Shown piece after piece: positions 32,001 to 45,110 of a stretch of DNA of 64,000 bases. The notes beneath the pieces are model-generated. The model saw only the letters and a list, made by a program, of their open reading frames with translations. It did no database searches and was not told where the DNA came from. The DNA comes from Drechslerella dactyloides (lineage: Eukaryota; Ascomycota; Orbiliomycetes; Orbiliales; Orbiliaceae): positions 248,001 to 312,000 of the forward strand of contig JAGTWJ010000013.1 in the NCBI GenBank assembly GCA_020064725.1, written 5' to 3'. Positions within the stretch are counted from its first letter, which is position 1. Each line of letters starts with the position of its first letter. Made by a program: the position numbers and the translations under genes.

Positions 32001-35000
32001 TAGACAAAATATTACTAATAATATAGGATAGTTTCTATAGATAATTAAAAAATTAAATATGTTAAAATATCTATTTTATTATTATAGTTTATCTTATAAA
32101 CCAGAAGCCTAATCCTTTAAGTTTAAATAATTAGTTGGTTTTTTAAGCTATAGTATACTCAATTTATAAATATATTAGACTTAAAAGACTTACTAACCTA
32201 TTCAGGCTTAAATAACTAGCTAACTGGTTTACAAGATAAATTAATAGCCTATATTATATAAGATACTAGATATAAAAGTAATAATTAATTAAATATTAAA
32301 TACTAACTTTTAATATAATAAAATTTAAATAATTATAAACTACTTTATATTATAAGCTAGTAATATATATTATAACTGATTTTATATTAGAATCTACTTC
32401 TAAATTTATATAGTATAGTAGACTAAGATAGTAGGCTCATTACTACTAACATTCTAAGATAATAATTAGATAAAAATCAAAATATTTAGGTTTTAGTATT
32501 TCTTGTAGAATATAGATAGTTCCTATTAATCTTTAGTTTCTCTATCCCTTTATTAATTAGTAATATATCTTACCAGAACTTAGATTATAAGAATATACAA
32601 GTTTATTGTATGTAACTTATATGTGTGTTGGTTATTATATTTAATTTATAAATCTTTAAATTAAGAAATAGGTTTTTAGTACCTATATAAATTCTTTATA
32701 TTGATATCTATATAAATATCTAGGCAGAATTATAAAAACCTTATATATTTATAAATTTTAATTTGTAGTGAATTTACTTTTATTTATTTTTTAATAGAAT
32801 TTATATTATCTAATTTATATTATATATATATATACTATTAGTTTTTATATAAGAATATTACTGTGTTCCTTGTTTAAGCAAAAGTTTTTACTTATTTATA
32901 AGTTTAGGTTTAGAGTATATATATATATATATTATTAAGTATAGGGAAGTTGGAGGTAGTTAAACTAGTTGGTATTCTAGTTTAAGTGATTTGTTATGTA
33001 AGTAATTATATGTTGGTGTGTACTTGGCTATGTATATCTATTTGGAAGTGGGCAGTGTTTTATTGTATGATATAGTATCTATATTATTATTATAGAATAA
33101 AAAAAAAATTTATTTTATAGATATTTGTAGGGTTGCAGGGCTAAGATTAAAAATAGGTTATTGTTAATATTTGGTGTTTTATATTTATGGTGGGTTAATT
33201 ATATATGCTTTGTGATTATATATCTTAAAGTTATTTATTAAAATACTATGTGGTTTTGCTTTGACTCTAGATGTATTTGATGATAAGTATATATTTATAG
33301 TATAGAAGATTTTTATCTAATATTAGATATAACTGCTGTAGATGCTAATATATTTTAGAGATATATATCTATATATAATTATTTATTTAAAATATCTATA
33401 TTATTCTGCTACTTTTCTAGCTTTTTCTAAGAATACCTAATCCAGCTATATAGCTATATTAATAGAATATAGGCCCTGATTTAACAAAGATCACTATAAG
33501 TTGATTAATTATATTAAGTACTATCTTTATGCTTCAGCTTTTTTTTAAAATTTAGTAATCTTTATATCATCAATTATAAATATAATCTAATAGTTATTAA
33601 AGTTCTATTAGATAGTTAATAGCTTATTAAGCTAATTAAAGTAACTCTACCTCCAGACTAAACTAAATTTATTCTATAATAGACTATATTGTTAAGTTAC
33701 AATATTATTGTAAAGCTAGATAAGGTTAGATTAATCTTAATATTTAAATATATCAATAAATCTTATTTATAATTATTAACTATTTATATATAATAAGATT
33801 CTCCTCTGGGATCTATATTATATATATAACTTATTTAATTCTAAGATTTAATTACAAATTAAATATCTATACTTATAAGATTTTAGATAAATATTAATAA
33901 ATCTGCTATATAATATTTATAAATAGCTCAATATCTATACCTCTAAAAAATTACCAGAAGATAAAGCTCTAATTGTGCATATTTATTTTATTTTCTAAGC
34001 AATAATTTATAAAAAAGCTAGGTTATATAATAAATTATAAATATAATTATAGATTTAAAATAATATTTTAAAATATTATAAAAAATTAATAAAAACTAAA
34101 ATATTCTTTCTTTTATTTCTAATTATTATAGATAAATTTAAAAATATATACTTTAGTTTGCCAGTTTTTAATTTTAATTTAGTGGTAAAGAATAATAGCT
34201 GAAGATATTCTATACTTAATATTAATATATTATTATGTTTAAAGTATAATAAGGAATATGTATTTGAATTAAAAGGTTGGTTATAAGTATATATATATGA
34301 ACTTAATACTGAGATAGGTTGTTCTTATCTAGAACTTAAAAGAAAGTATTATTTAAATTAATAGGTTAATTAAGTCTATAGATACTTTAATTTGGTTTTT
34401 AAAATTTAAATATATATATAGGTATATAGGATATCAGAAATTTTATAATAGTCAATATTTATGTGTTTTTAGCTAATTGATTTATCTTATTAACCTTTCA
34501 TAATATATCTTTGGCTATAAATGGACAAAGAATTATAATAATATAGTGGATATTTGGAGTTTAATATTATATTATTAAATATAAATAATTAATTTCTTTA
34601 GAATAATTATATTTTTTGTATTAGTATTAAGATAGATTTATATTTTATATTTGTATTTGGTATTTTTTAATATATTTAATAGTATTTTTCTAGTAGTATA
34701 GAAATTTAGTAAGATAATATTATTTTTAATTTGGAAACTTGTACTATATACTGTACTGTGGTCTAAGATATTAGATGTATATTATTGTTTCTGCTCTTGA
34801 TAAAATATTGTGTTTTTGTATATTATTGACTATTAAAATAAATAAAATAGTATTTTAAAACCAATATTTCTATAAATATAGAGATATTTCTTGAAGTTAT
34901 TTATATATTCCTTTATATTAAATAATTCTAATATTAATATAATATTATATTTTTTGATTTTAGTACTTATTCTGTATTAATATAAATTAGAAATTTTATT

Positions 35001-37453
35001 TATAATAAATAAAATAAACTTAGTAGTATATTAAATTATATATTCTTTTATATCTTTTATAACTTTTATTTAGGGTAGAAGGATCTTCTTTATTATACTA
35101 GAAACTAATAAATATTAATAAGATTAGTATTTATAAATAAAATATTAAATTTAAATAGTAAATTTAGGACTTCTAGCTCTTAAATAGAGAAAAATAAAAA
35201 AAACTATTTAGAATATTAGCTAGTAATAGAAGATAAATAATTATTATTTTTAATTATATCTATAATAATTTTCTAATTATTAACTTAGAATTTAAACTAA
35301 TTATTTAATTAACTATCACTTTCTAAAGGTTAAATATTTTTTTAAGAGCTATCTAGCTTTATTTTATATAATATAATTATATCTAAAGCTAATTTATTAA
35401 AACTCAGAATAATAAAAGTTATTGAGATTATTTTAGTACTCAAAAAATAATACTATTAAATATATAAATATTATATATTTAAAGATAAATATTAAAATAG
35501 ATAAAGATTAAAAAGTAAAAAGAAAATACTAATAAAATAAATAAAAATAAAAAAATATAAATTATCTTATCTAAAACTTTAGGTAGATTTTTACTAGTAT
35601 AAAATTATCTAGTTATTATTTAATAGAAACAAATACTTTAATATTATTATTGTTTATAATAAATATAAAAATATAGAATAAGTTTTTAGTTTATTTAGAA
35701 ATTTACTTTTTTATCTGAAAAATTGTATTTTTTGAATTTATAATAATACTTATTTATATTTCTAGAAATTAGTTATAAATTTTATGTATATATATATATA
35801 TATATTAGGCTTAATATAATATAGTAGTAATAATATTTAAATTGGGTAAACTTGTAGTTTAAATATTATTTTAATTTTATTTTATTTTAAAGTGGAAGGT
35901 AATTTTATATTAATTATATCTATAGGCTATTAAACTTATATACATAGGATCTAGAAATGATCATAAAATATAAAATCAGATTAATAGTACTAACTGGTTA
36001 TAATCTGATATCTTTAATTATAATATATTAATATAATATTAATATATTTTCTATATTTAATTTTAAAATATATATTAAATTATTATAATTCTTTCTATCT
36101 TATTTATTTTGTAATATGTATAAAGGACTTTTCCTTCTATAATTTATTTTAAATTAATATTTTGACTAAGACACTTTTATTACTAAACTAGTATACATTT
36201 AATAAAAATAAATCTAAAAATTAATAATATATATTTTAGCAGTCTATTAAAAGATTTAAGTAATCTTCTATTATAATATTTCTACTATAATAATTATTTT
36301 TTTATTTTTTATTACTAACACCTATATTACCAGCTAGCTATATTAAACTTTTTAATAATTTTAATATTATATTTTTCTAAAATAAAATCTTTCTAGAAAA
36401 AAATAGTAAGATTATATAAGAACTAGCCTTTTTACTATTATTTTTATTAACTGTACTACTATTTCTCTACTTCTAAGTTATAAATAGTATCTACTAGATA
36501 AAAGCAATATTCTTTTGATTAGTATATTCTAGGTTGTAAATAGTAAAATTGTAAGTCTAGGCTCCTGGGTAGAATATTAATAATTAATAATACTAATCTA
36601 CCCTATCTTTATTTTTTATATAGATACTTTATATATAGTTAACCATCTATTAAATCTTTTTATAAATTTTTTAATATTATTTAGATTTTCTAATATTAAA
36701 TTTAAATTATTAGATAATATATATAATTACTTAGTTTAGATTCTGTCTATTTACTTTTATTACTTCTTTTTTTTCTCTTATATATATTTTTAAGTTAAGA
36801 TATTTTATAACTAAAGGATAGATAAGTTATTATAAGTTATTATTATAGTAAAACTAGTTAGTTTATTTAAGATAGTTATTAATTATTTAAGTAGGTATTA
36901 AATTATTGAATTATATTAAATTAAATAGAAATAATATTCTTAATAATATTAATTACCATTATTAAGTAGTCTAGTGTTGGTTGATAATTTCTAAGGTAAA
37001 TTAGGTATATTAGTATATTTAGGTAGATTATAAATATAGATAAATTTTATATATTAAAGATAAATGAAGGTTTTAGGATATACTTTTAAAAAAATAAAAG
37101 AATATAGAAATATTAAAATAAGAATGGAGGTTATATATAGAATATTAAAGAGGCTGTAAAGAGAGAGGATAGATAAGACTAAAAGTTCTTTTATTATAAA
37201 AGAGTTAATTAACCTTGAGTGTGTAGTGTTTGAGTAATATTAGCCTAAAGAAAATATAATATATATAATGTATTTTAAGTTAGATAGCTAGGGTTTTAAG
37301 TGCTGTGTAGTATATAAAATATTATATTAATTACTAAGTTCTTTGTTTTAATAAAATAAAAAGTAATTTAAAAAATTCTTTAGTAACTGGATGTTAAAAT
37401 TTTAATTTTGAACTTTTTTTATGTTTATGAATTATACTGTGGAAAAGTAGATA
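32001..37453. other. AT-rich RIP desert with strand-asymmetric base use
   Basis: No domain recognised. Some stretches are almost free of C but keep G on the plus strand (for example 32940-33250), while others are poor in both. This suggests old repeats in which RIP acted mainly on one strand. TA microsatellite runs occur near 32820 and 32910. Confidence 0.45.
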
Positions 37454-39327
37454 ACGTGTATGATAAGCGAGCGGGCAGGACAAGCAAGCGGGCAGCCTCA
37501 CCACCTCACCTAAACAAAAATGCTGATTTTACCACCATAAATATATAAATATCTGGCCTAGAGCTGGAAAATTACTTATTTATACTTTTAAGAAATATCT
37601 TTATATATTTATTTATTATGTTTAGTTTTATTATATTTATTATAGTATAATATTTTCCTATAGTCCCCCTTTAATTTAATATTGTTTTAGTAGTTTTCTT
37701 GTTTTATCTATCTATCTATATCTTCTTAGTCTAGTAGCTTTTATACCTGATATATAATAAATAGTCTTTTATATTGTAACTGCTTTTTTTTTATCTGCTG
37801 ATATTTATTTAATACCTTATTAGTAGAACAAAGTCTAGAGTTTTTTGTATGTAAAAGTACTACCTTGTGTATTATAGATTATATTCTTTTAGTAAACTGG
37901 TCTATAGTTGCTAGTATATTTGTTAGAAAGCTATTTTAGTATAAAACAATTTGATTTTTAATAAGTTTTAATTATAGGTTAGTTTTTGAAAGATTTTTAG
38001 ATATTTTTGTAGTCTAGATTATTATAGTACTAGGACAGGAATTAATAAATATAGATACTAGTAGCTGTATATTTAGTTTTAAAAATATTTTTTTTGGATT
38101 ATAAGGTATAATATTAGCCCTAGCAAAGTTACTACATATATTCTTATTGGTTATAGAAGCAGTGTATATTTTATAGAATCTAGAAAGGAATTCTAGCTTA
38201 CTAATATAGGTTATGTTCTTGTGTATTAAGTTTTCTACCTGACAGCTGTATGCGTGTTTTAATGGTTTAAAATACCTAATATCCAGTGGCTGTAGAAGAT
38301 GTGATGAATGAGGTAGTATATAAAGTATAATAATCTTATATTCTTGGTAATAGAATTTAAAGGTAGTTGAGTAGTGATTTTTATGCCTATCTAGGACTAA
38401 TAATTAGTAGTTGTTTTTATAATATAGTACTGATATTTGGTTAAAGTATTTAACCTATGTGAGAGTTATTGTATTTATTATCTAGTTATTATTAAAAAGT
38501 ATAATAATCTAATTTTTTAGTAGGTTGGTCTTTGTATATTAGCTAGTTAGGTGGTATTAGCTAGTAAGAATAATAAATAGTAGTATTATCTAACCTATTG
38601 TGTTTATATTTTGAATAACTGTTACCCATTTATGATTCCTAGGTTGCACTAGCTTAGCCTTATTTTGGATTTTAGCTCCTATGATAACTGTAACTGTGGT
38701 GATTATCCCTATTACAAAGTTTGTTTTGTTAAAATTATAAATATTATTATCTGTAATATTGTATTTAGCTATTGTAGCTTGTATAAGCTAAAACTAATTG
38801 CTAATAAACTTAGGATCTTTATATTGAGTTTGTTGATAATTATATTTTCTAGATAAATATATTTGGAGCTCTAAGTGGTGTTTAATAAAGTTAAAGGCCT
38901 ATTTTTGGCTAATATATTGTGTATTATTGCTAGTATATATTGATAATAGCTAGTTAGCTATATCTTCTATATTACTAAGCCTAGGATGAAAAGACTGTGT
39001 ATAGAGTTTAAAAATATAGTGAATAATAGTCTTTTTTTCTAACTCTATAAATTTTCGTGATTTAGGTGTAGTATTGTGTTTTGAAGAGTAGTTATTATAT
39101 TAGTAGTCTAAAGTTGACTGAGGGATATTATAAAATTTAGTTGTAGTTTAAATATTTAATTCTTTATTTTTTTTTAAAATTTTAATAACTAGAATAATTC
39201 TGGATTTAGTTGTAGAGACAGCTATTGTGGTGGTTATAGAGGTATAGAGTGTAGAAGTAGGAAGAGCAAGTAGATGTTTGTTGGGGTGCCCGCTCGCTTG
39301 TTCTGCCCGCTCGCTTATCATACACGT
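37454..39327 (-). mobile_element. RIP-dead Fot1-like element, GGGCAG family (1874 bp)
   Basis: Ends ACGTGTATGATAAGCG and complement, flanked by TA (37452-37453 and 39328-39329). The tandem motif reads AAGCGAGCGGGCAGGAC / AAGCAAGCGGGCAGCCT, a different variant from the intact element. The minus-strand body aligns with the transposase: the end near 39327 encodes MISERAEQASGHPN, and further in STTKSRII precedes the helix-turn-helix. Stops throughout. G is retained better than C on the plus strand. Internal Met33 has become ATA, a RIP-type change. Confidence 0.9.
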
Positions 39328-41400
39328 TATCTAGCCCTGGATATATTAGTTTAGGACTCCAACTTTTAAGCCATAACACCAAGACAAACAACAATATTAT
39401 AAAAATATGATTTAAAGATATTAATATATTTAATATAATAGATAGAAGAGAATTGGCTAATATGACTGCCTTGTATGATTCTATGGTATAAGTATCTGGG
39501 TATCAGGCACCTTAAAGGACACATATATTTAAAAATAATATAAAAGGTTAGAGATAATTCATGTTTAGAATTGTATAAAGTAGTTTTATATAATAATAAA
39601 AATCATGTTTAATTATTTATTTCTTTCTTAAATAATTATTAAAAGAAAAAATAATGTGTTTTTGTATGTGTTATAGTATTCTCTAAATTATATATATATA
39701 TTTATCCTAAAGGGGTTGAAGAATATTATTTAAATACTAAGATAATATAATATATTGTAAAAGGCTGGAATTAATAAATCTATCTTTTTTAACTATAAAG
39801 CTTAAAATTACAATAATAATAGCAAAAATAATATAATTTAAATAATAATATTAATTAGTATTATAATTATATTATTTAATAATTATTAGGAATTCTATAA
39901 TATAAAATTAAATAATTAACAAAATCTTAAATAATTCTTACTTTAAAATATTTATTTCTTTTGTTATAAGCCCCTAATCATCTGCTCCTAATTTATAATT
40001 TAAATAAATCTTAATAAATTAGTTAGTAAATAAAGGTTATAGTAGTAAAGGCTTATAAGCCTAAACAACTTATATATTAGAATAAAAGCTATATTAAATA
40101 TATCTATAAATATTACCAAATTACTCTTATAATTAATAAATAGTTACTATAAAAAAACTTCTAGATATCTACCAGTTATTATTATTAATAATTTATCTAA
40201 TTATATAAATATAAATATTATATTAAATAACTTCTCTACTTATTCAACTAATTAATTATAAATATAAAATAAGGTTTAGATACTTTAAATTATATCTAAA
40301 GTATATTTATAGATATTTATATAATAAATTAGAGTAATTATTTTATAATATATATATTCTTCTAGAATTTATAATAATAAAAAGAATTTTGATTATTTTT
40401 TCAAATACTACTTCTTGTGAAGTTATTTATAAATAATAATATAATTTTTATATAGATTTATAAAATATTATATTTTTTATTAAAGTTAAATACTAAAATA
40501 AAAACTAGAAAGCTATCTAATAATTATAATTATATCTATATAAAGTTTCTATATATTATATAATATATTTTAGTAGTTAAAATAAATTAGTATTACTAGA
40601 TATACTATTTATTATAAGATTTAATCAACTAGTTTTGACACTAGATTAATTTGTAGTAAATATAATAGTTAATTAACTATAAAAATTACTAAAAATATAT
40701 TATAAATGCTTTAAGATTATAAAATAGCTTAAAGAGTTTTTAAAAAAAATTAAATTCTAAAGCTTGGTTTTAATATTATATCTATTTTCAATATAATAAT
40801 AGAGTTGTTAAATTAAAGCTAGATAATTTATTTAATTCAACACCCACAACTTCTAAATCTACATATAAATATATATATATAAGTTATTTATAAATGTAAA
40901 TCTTTAATATATATCATTTATTACTTATTCTTCCCTGGGAATCATAGTCAAAACTTCTAAAACAGGGAGTAAATAATAGATATGATAACTCCTTGTTTTT
41001 GAAAGTTTGGAAGCCCAAAACCTTGGTGTTTTTAGGGTCTCTAAGATACCCCCAACTAAGTTATGTTTTTTAGTATTTTGTTCTACTATCTATACTATAT
41101 AGATAAGCCTTATTTTGTCCATCTCTAGCTCTATTAATATTTATAATATTACTTAATTATACTTTTATAATTCTTTATTAAGCATTTTTAGACTTCCAAC
41201 TAGTATAAATATTTTCAAGATATTTAATAATATCTTTTAAAGTAAGCATAATTTAACCAAATAATAGGTTTTTTAATAATTAAAGAATATTACTTATTAT
41301 TATATCTTTAAATATAACTATATAATTAGATTAATAAAGTTTAATAAAAAAGATAATCTAATTAAATTTTTTAGATAATAAAAATCTATATTAATTGTTA
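39328..41400. other. AT-rich RIP tract; better preserved at 40920-41070
   Basis: No coding frame or family motif. The stretch 40920-41070 keeps runs such as AAGCCCAAAACCTTGG and TACCCCCAAC, with modest RIP only. The rest is typical dead repeat. Confidence 0.4.
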
Positions 41401-41598
41401 GATTAAATAGCAATCCAGGTCATGATTAGCATGCAGTTCAATATACAGCAGCATGCAGACTGTGGAGTGCTATGCAGTCACGTGGTCTGCAGACTGCCGT
41501 CTAATTGCCTCCTGGCGCTCTGCCATGCAATCTACAGACATCATCGCAATATACACTGATATATGCATGAGATCTCGACCTACATAACATAACATTAA
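41401..41598. other. GC-preserved pocket with GCATGC and CACGTG motifs, possible solo LTR end
   Basis: About 190 bp of normal composition stand in a tract of extreme A+T. GCATGCAG occurs twice, with near copies ATGCAG and TGCAGACTG, and CACGTG occurs near 41478. The minus strand begins TGTTATGTTATGTAGG, like an LTR start. No ORF fits. It could be a short solo LTR or a single-copy regulatory remnant that escaped RIP by being unique. Confidence 0.4.
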
Positions 41599-43218
41599 TA
41601 TTTATTATATTTAATTTCTATAGAATCTATATAAATAAAGTTAAATTTTATAATTATTATTTTAAATAATTTATAAATTTTTATAATATCTTCTCTCTTA
41701 AATAAAAAAAATAATTATTCATCCTAAAAAGATTATATAATTAGAAGAAATTAAATATAAGGCTTTTATATGAGTTCTATATAAGTATATACCAAGATTT
41801 ATACAATTTTTAGATTATAATACCAAATATTAAAATATATTATAAACTCTATTCTTTTATATATAATACCTCTAACCTCAGTACTATAATTACTTTAGAT
41901 TTTTCTCAACTTAATTAAAAATAAAATATAATAGAGAGTTTTAAAATCTTATCAAATCACTATATAAAAAGTAAAATATATATTTTATACTTAGAATCAC
42001 TACTTTATTTAGATTTTATATTCCTATATTTAAATTCAATTTAACTACCAAACTCCTGAAAAGAAAAATAATTTAATTTATAGTCTTCTTTTTTAAAAAT
42101 ATAAGATTTAGGATAAATTAGTTTTTAAATACAAGACTTATAAAATAGTTATAAAATAATTATTAGTATAAATTCTTCTATTATAAATAATAAATACTAG
42201 ATTATAAGATATAAATAATTAAAGGTCAAGATTTTAATTTAAATTAATATTATAATAATCTTCTTATATTTTAATTATTATATATAATATATAATTATAT
42301 AGAATAAAACTAAATAACTTTTATATTATTAAATTAAATATTTATAATATAAAGCTATTTTGCTTTAGAAGTTATAGTTAGATTAGTAAAATATCTATAA
42401 GATTTTAAATTAACTATACTTTTAATCCTTTTAATATAATATTTCTTCTGCTTTGTAAAAGAGACTACTATAAATAGAACTATAATAATAAATAAAATAT
42501 AAATATAGTATTAAATAGTATTTAAATAAATATTTTAAAAATTATATAAATTATGTTTATAGACTAGAATCTAACTTATAGTATTTATAATATTAGTTTA
42601 ATAATTATATTATAACTATAAACTCTATTATAATAAGACCCAGCCCTAAAATAGATTGGTAGATTATAAGATCTAATATCTATTATAATAAATTATACAA
42701 AATAGTATTATAGAACTAGGTAAATACTTAAGAATTAGAATATAAGATCTATTATAAATATAAAATAATATATTTTAATTATTATAAATTTAGTATTTAT
42801 AATTTTATTATATTACTTAGTCTTCTGTTTTCAAAATTCAGCCTTGTGGATCTTATATCTATTGATCTAGAAACTCTGATTTATAAAGAAATTATATATA
42901 AATTCTATTAAGAAGTTTAGTATTTAAAGATTTATTCTACTTTTTTTAATATCTACTGGTTAAATATTAATAATGATATAATATAGGATAAAATCTATAA
43001 ATATTTTCTGCTATATTTTAAGAATTATTTGGATTCTGATGGTACAAAAGATAAATAGGAGAAACTTTAGTATGTGATTAAACAAATTATAAAATAATTT
43101 AGAAGAAATAAAAGATGAATTATTTATATATATCTATATAAGATATAGGTATTATTGGACTTTTTTAATATATATCTTTAAGTATAGATCTTGTATATAT
43201 TATCTAAAATACTATATA
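41599..43218. other. AT-rich RIP tract, nothing recognised
   Basis: Both strands are full of stops; no transposon motif seen. The tract ends at the TA target of the next Fot1-like element. Confidence 0.4.
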
Positions 43219-45110
43219 ACGTATTCCACAAGCGAGCGGACCACACAAGCGAGCAGACCATTTCAACACCCCACCCCAGCAAAAATACTGGCTTTACGAC
43301 TATACTACTATTATACTGGGCTACATATATACTAATTCACTTAGTTACATATTTAAAATGTTTGCTGGTATGTTTAAATATTATACCCAAGCTTACTATA
43401 ATTACTATAGCAAATTATCTTTCTAGAGGTGGTTTTTGGCTAAGGGCTGTTTTGATAATTTAAATATTTTACTTGTTTACTTTGTCTACTTACAACATTA
43501 TTATCCAGGATTTTACTAGCCTAGTGTATAGTAAGCATACCTCCATACTATATACATTGTTTTTTTACTTGCTGGTGTTTGTTTAACATCTTATTAACAA
43601 AGTACAGTATTATATTCTTTGCTTATATAAGTACTAACTAATATATTATTATCTACACTCCTTTAGTAAATTAGTTCACAACAGCTAGTAATAATATTAA
43701 AAAGTTATCCTAATACTAGATAATCTAGTTTTTAATGAATTTTAATTATAGGTTAGTTTTTGAAGGATTTATTAAGGTTTTTATTATCCAAGTAGTTGCT
43801 GTATTTACAGTATTAGAACATAAATTCATTAAAATAGATACTAGTAGCTATACATCTAGCTTTAAGAAAACCTTATCAAGATTATAAGATATAATACCAG
43901 TTTCAGCAAAGCTGCTATATATATTCTTAAATATTATTATAGTAGTAAATATTCTGTGGAACCCAGAGAGAAACTCTAGCTTATTGATATGGTTAATATG
44001 CACACACATCAAGTTCTTCACCTGGTGATTATACACCTACTTCAATAGCCCAAAACACCCAACATCTAACAGTTGAAAAAAATATGAAGAATATGGTAGT
44101 ATGTAGACTATAATAATTTTATATTTTTGATAATAAAACTTAAAAGATACTGAGTAATAGCTATTATGGCTATCTAGAACTAATAACCAGTAATCTAAAA
44201 TATAGTATCATATTGTAAAATGGTTAAAATACTTTAACTACTCTACAGCAACCTTATTTATTGTCCAGCCATTATCAGAAAATATAATAACCCAGTTATT
44301 TAATAAATTGGTCTTTATATACCAACTAGTTAAGTAGTATTAGCCAATTAGAATAATAAATAACAGTATTACCCAATCTTTTATATCTATCCCCTAAATA
44401 ACTGTTACCTATTTACAATTCCCAGACTATACCAGCTTAGCTTTATCACATATTTTAGTTCCTATAATAATCATAATTGTAGAAATTATGCCCATTATAA
44501 AGCCTATCTCATCAAAGTTATAGATATTACTATCCATAATACCATACTTTACTTTTATTATTTATAAAAGTTAAAACCATTTTTGAATAAAATCCAGGTC
44601 TTTATATTTAGCTCACTGGTAGTTATACTTTCTAGACAAACACATCTAGAGCTCTAAGCAGCATTTTACAAAATTTACCACCCAATTTTTACCAACACAT
44701 CATATACTATTACTAACACACATCAACAGCAGCTGGTTAACCATATCTTCCATACTATCCAACCTAGGATAAAAAGACTGTGTAAACAGCTTAAATATAT
44801 ATTAAATAATAACATCCTTTTTTAATTTTATAAAATTTTATGATTTAAAAATACTGTTTATTTTTAAAATACAGCCATTATACCAGTATAATAAAATAGT
44901 ATAAAGGATATCATAAAGCTTAACAATAGCTTGAATATTTAATTTTTGATTTTTTTCCAGAGCTTTAATAGCTAAAATAATTTAAGATTTAGTTATAGTG
45001 GCAGCCATAATAGTAATTATGGAGGTAATATAGTGTAGAAAAGGAGTGGTCACACCGGTGTTAAGAGGTGATCCACTCGCTTGTGTGGTCCGCTCACTTG
45101 TGGAATACGT
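43219..45110 (-). mobile_element. RIP-dead Fot1-like element, GGACCAC family (1892 bp)
   Basis: Ends ACGTATTCCACAAGCG and complement with TA at 43217-43218 and 45111-45112. The tandem motif is AAGCGAGCGGACCACAC / AAGCGAGCAGACCATTT. On the minus strand the frame at 43848-44036 (MYNHQVKNLMCVHINHINKL...) aligns with residues about 358-418 of the intact transposase, and MAATITKS near the right end aligns with the Met33 region. The TIR has no ATG at the first position. Dead by many stops. Confidence 0.92.
43848..44036 (-). pseudogene. transposase fragment in the dead GGACCAC-family element
   Basis: Sixty-two codons remain open and match the intact transposase from YSHEVESLV to LSKLDI, downstream of the third catalytic Asp. 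Conserved residues include KLEFL-GFH and NIxSSFA-xGI. It is too short to act. Confidence 0.85.
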
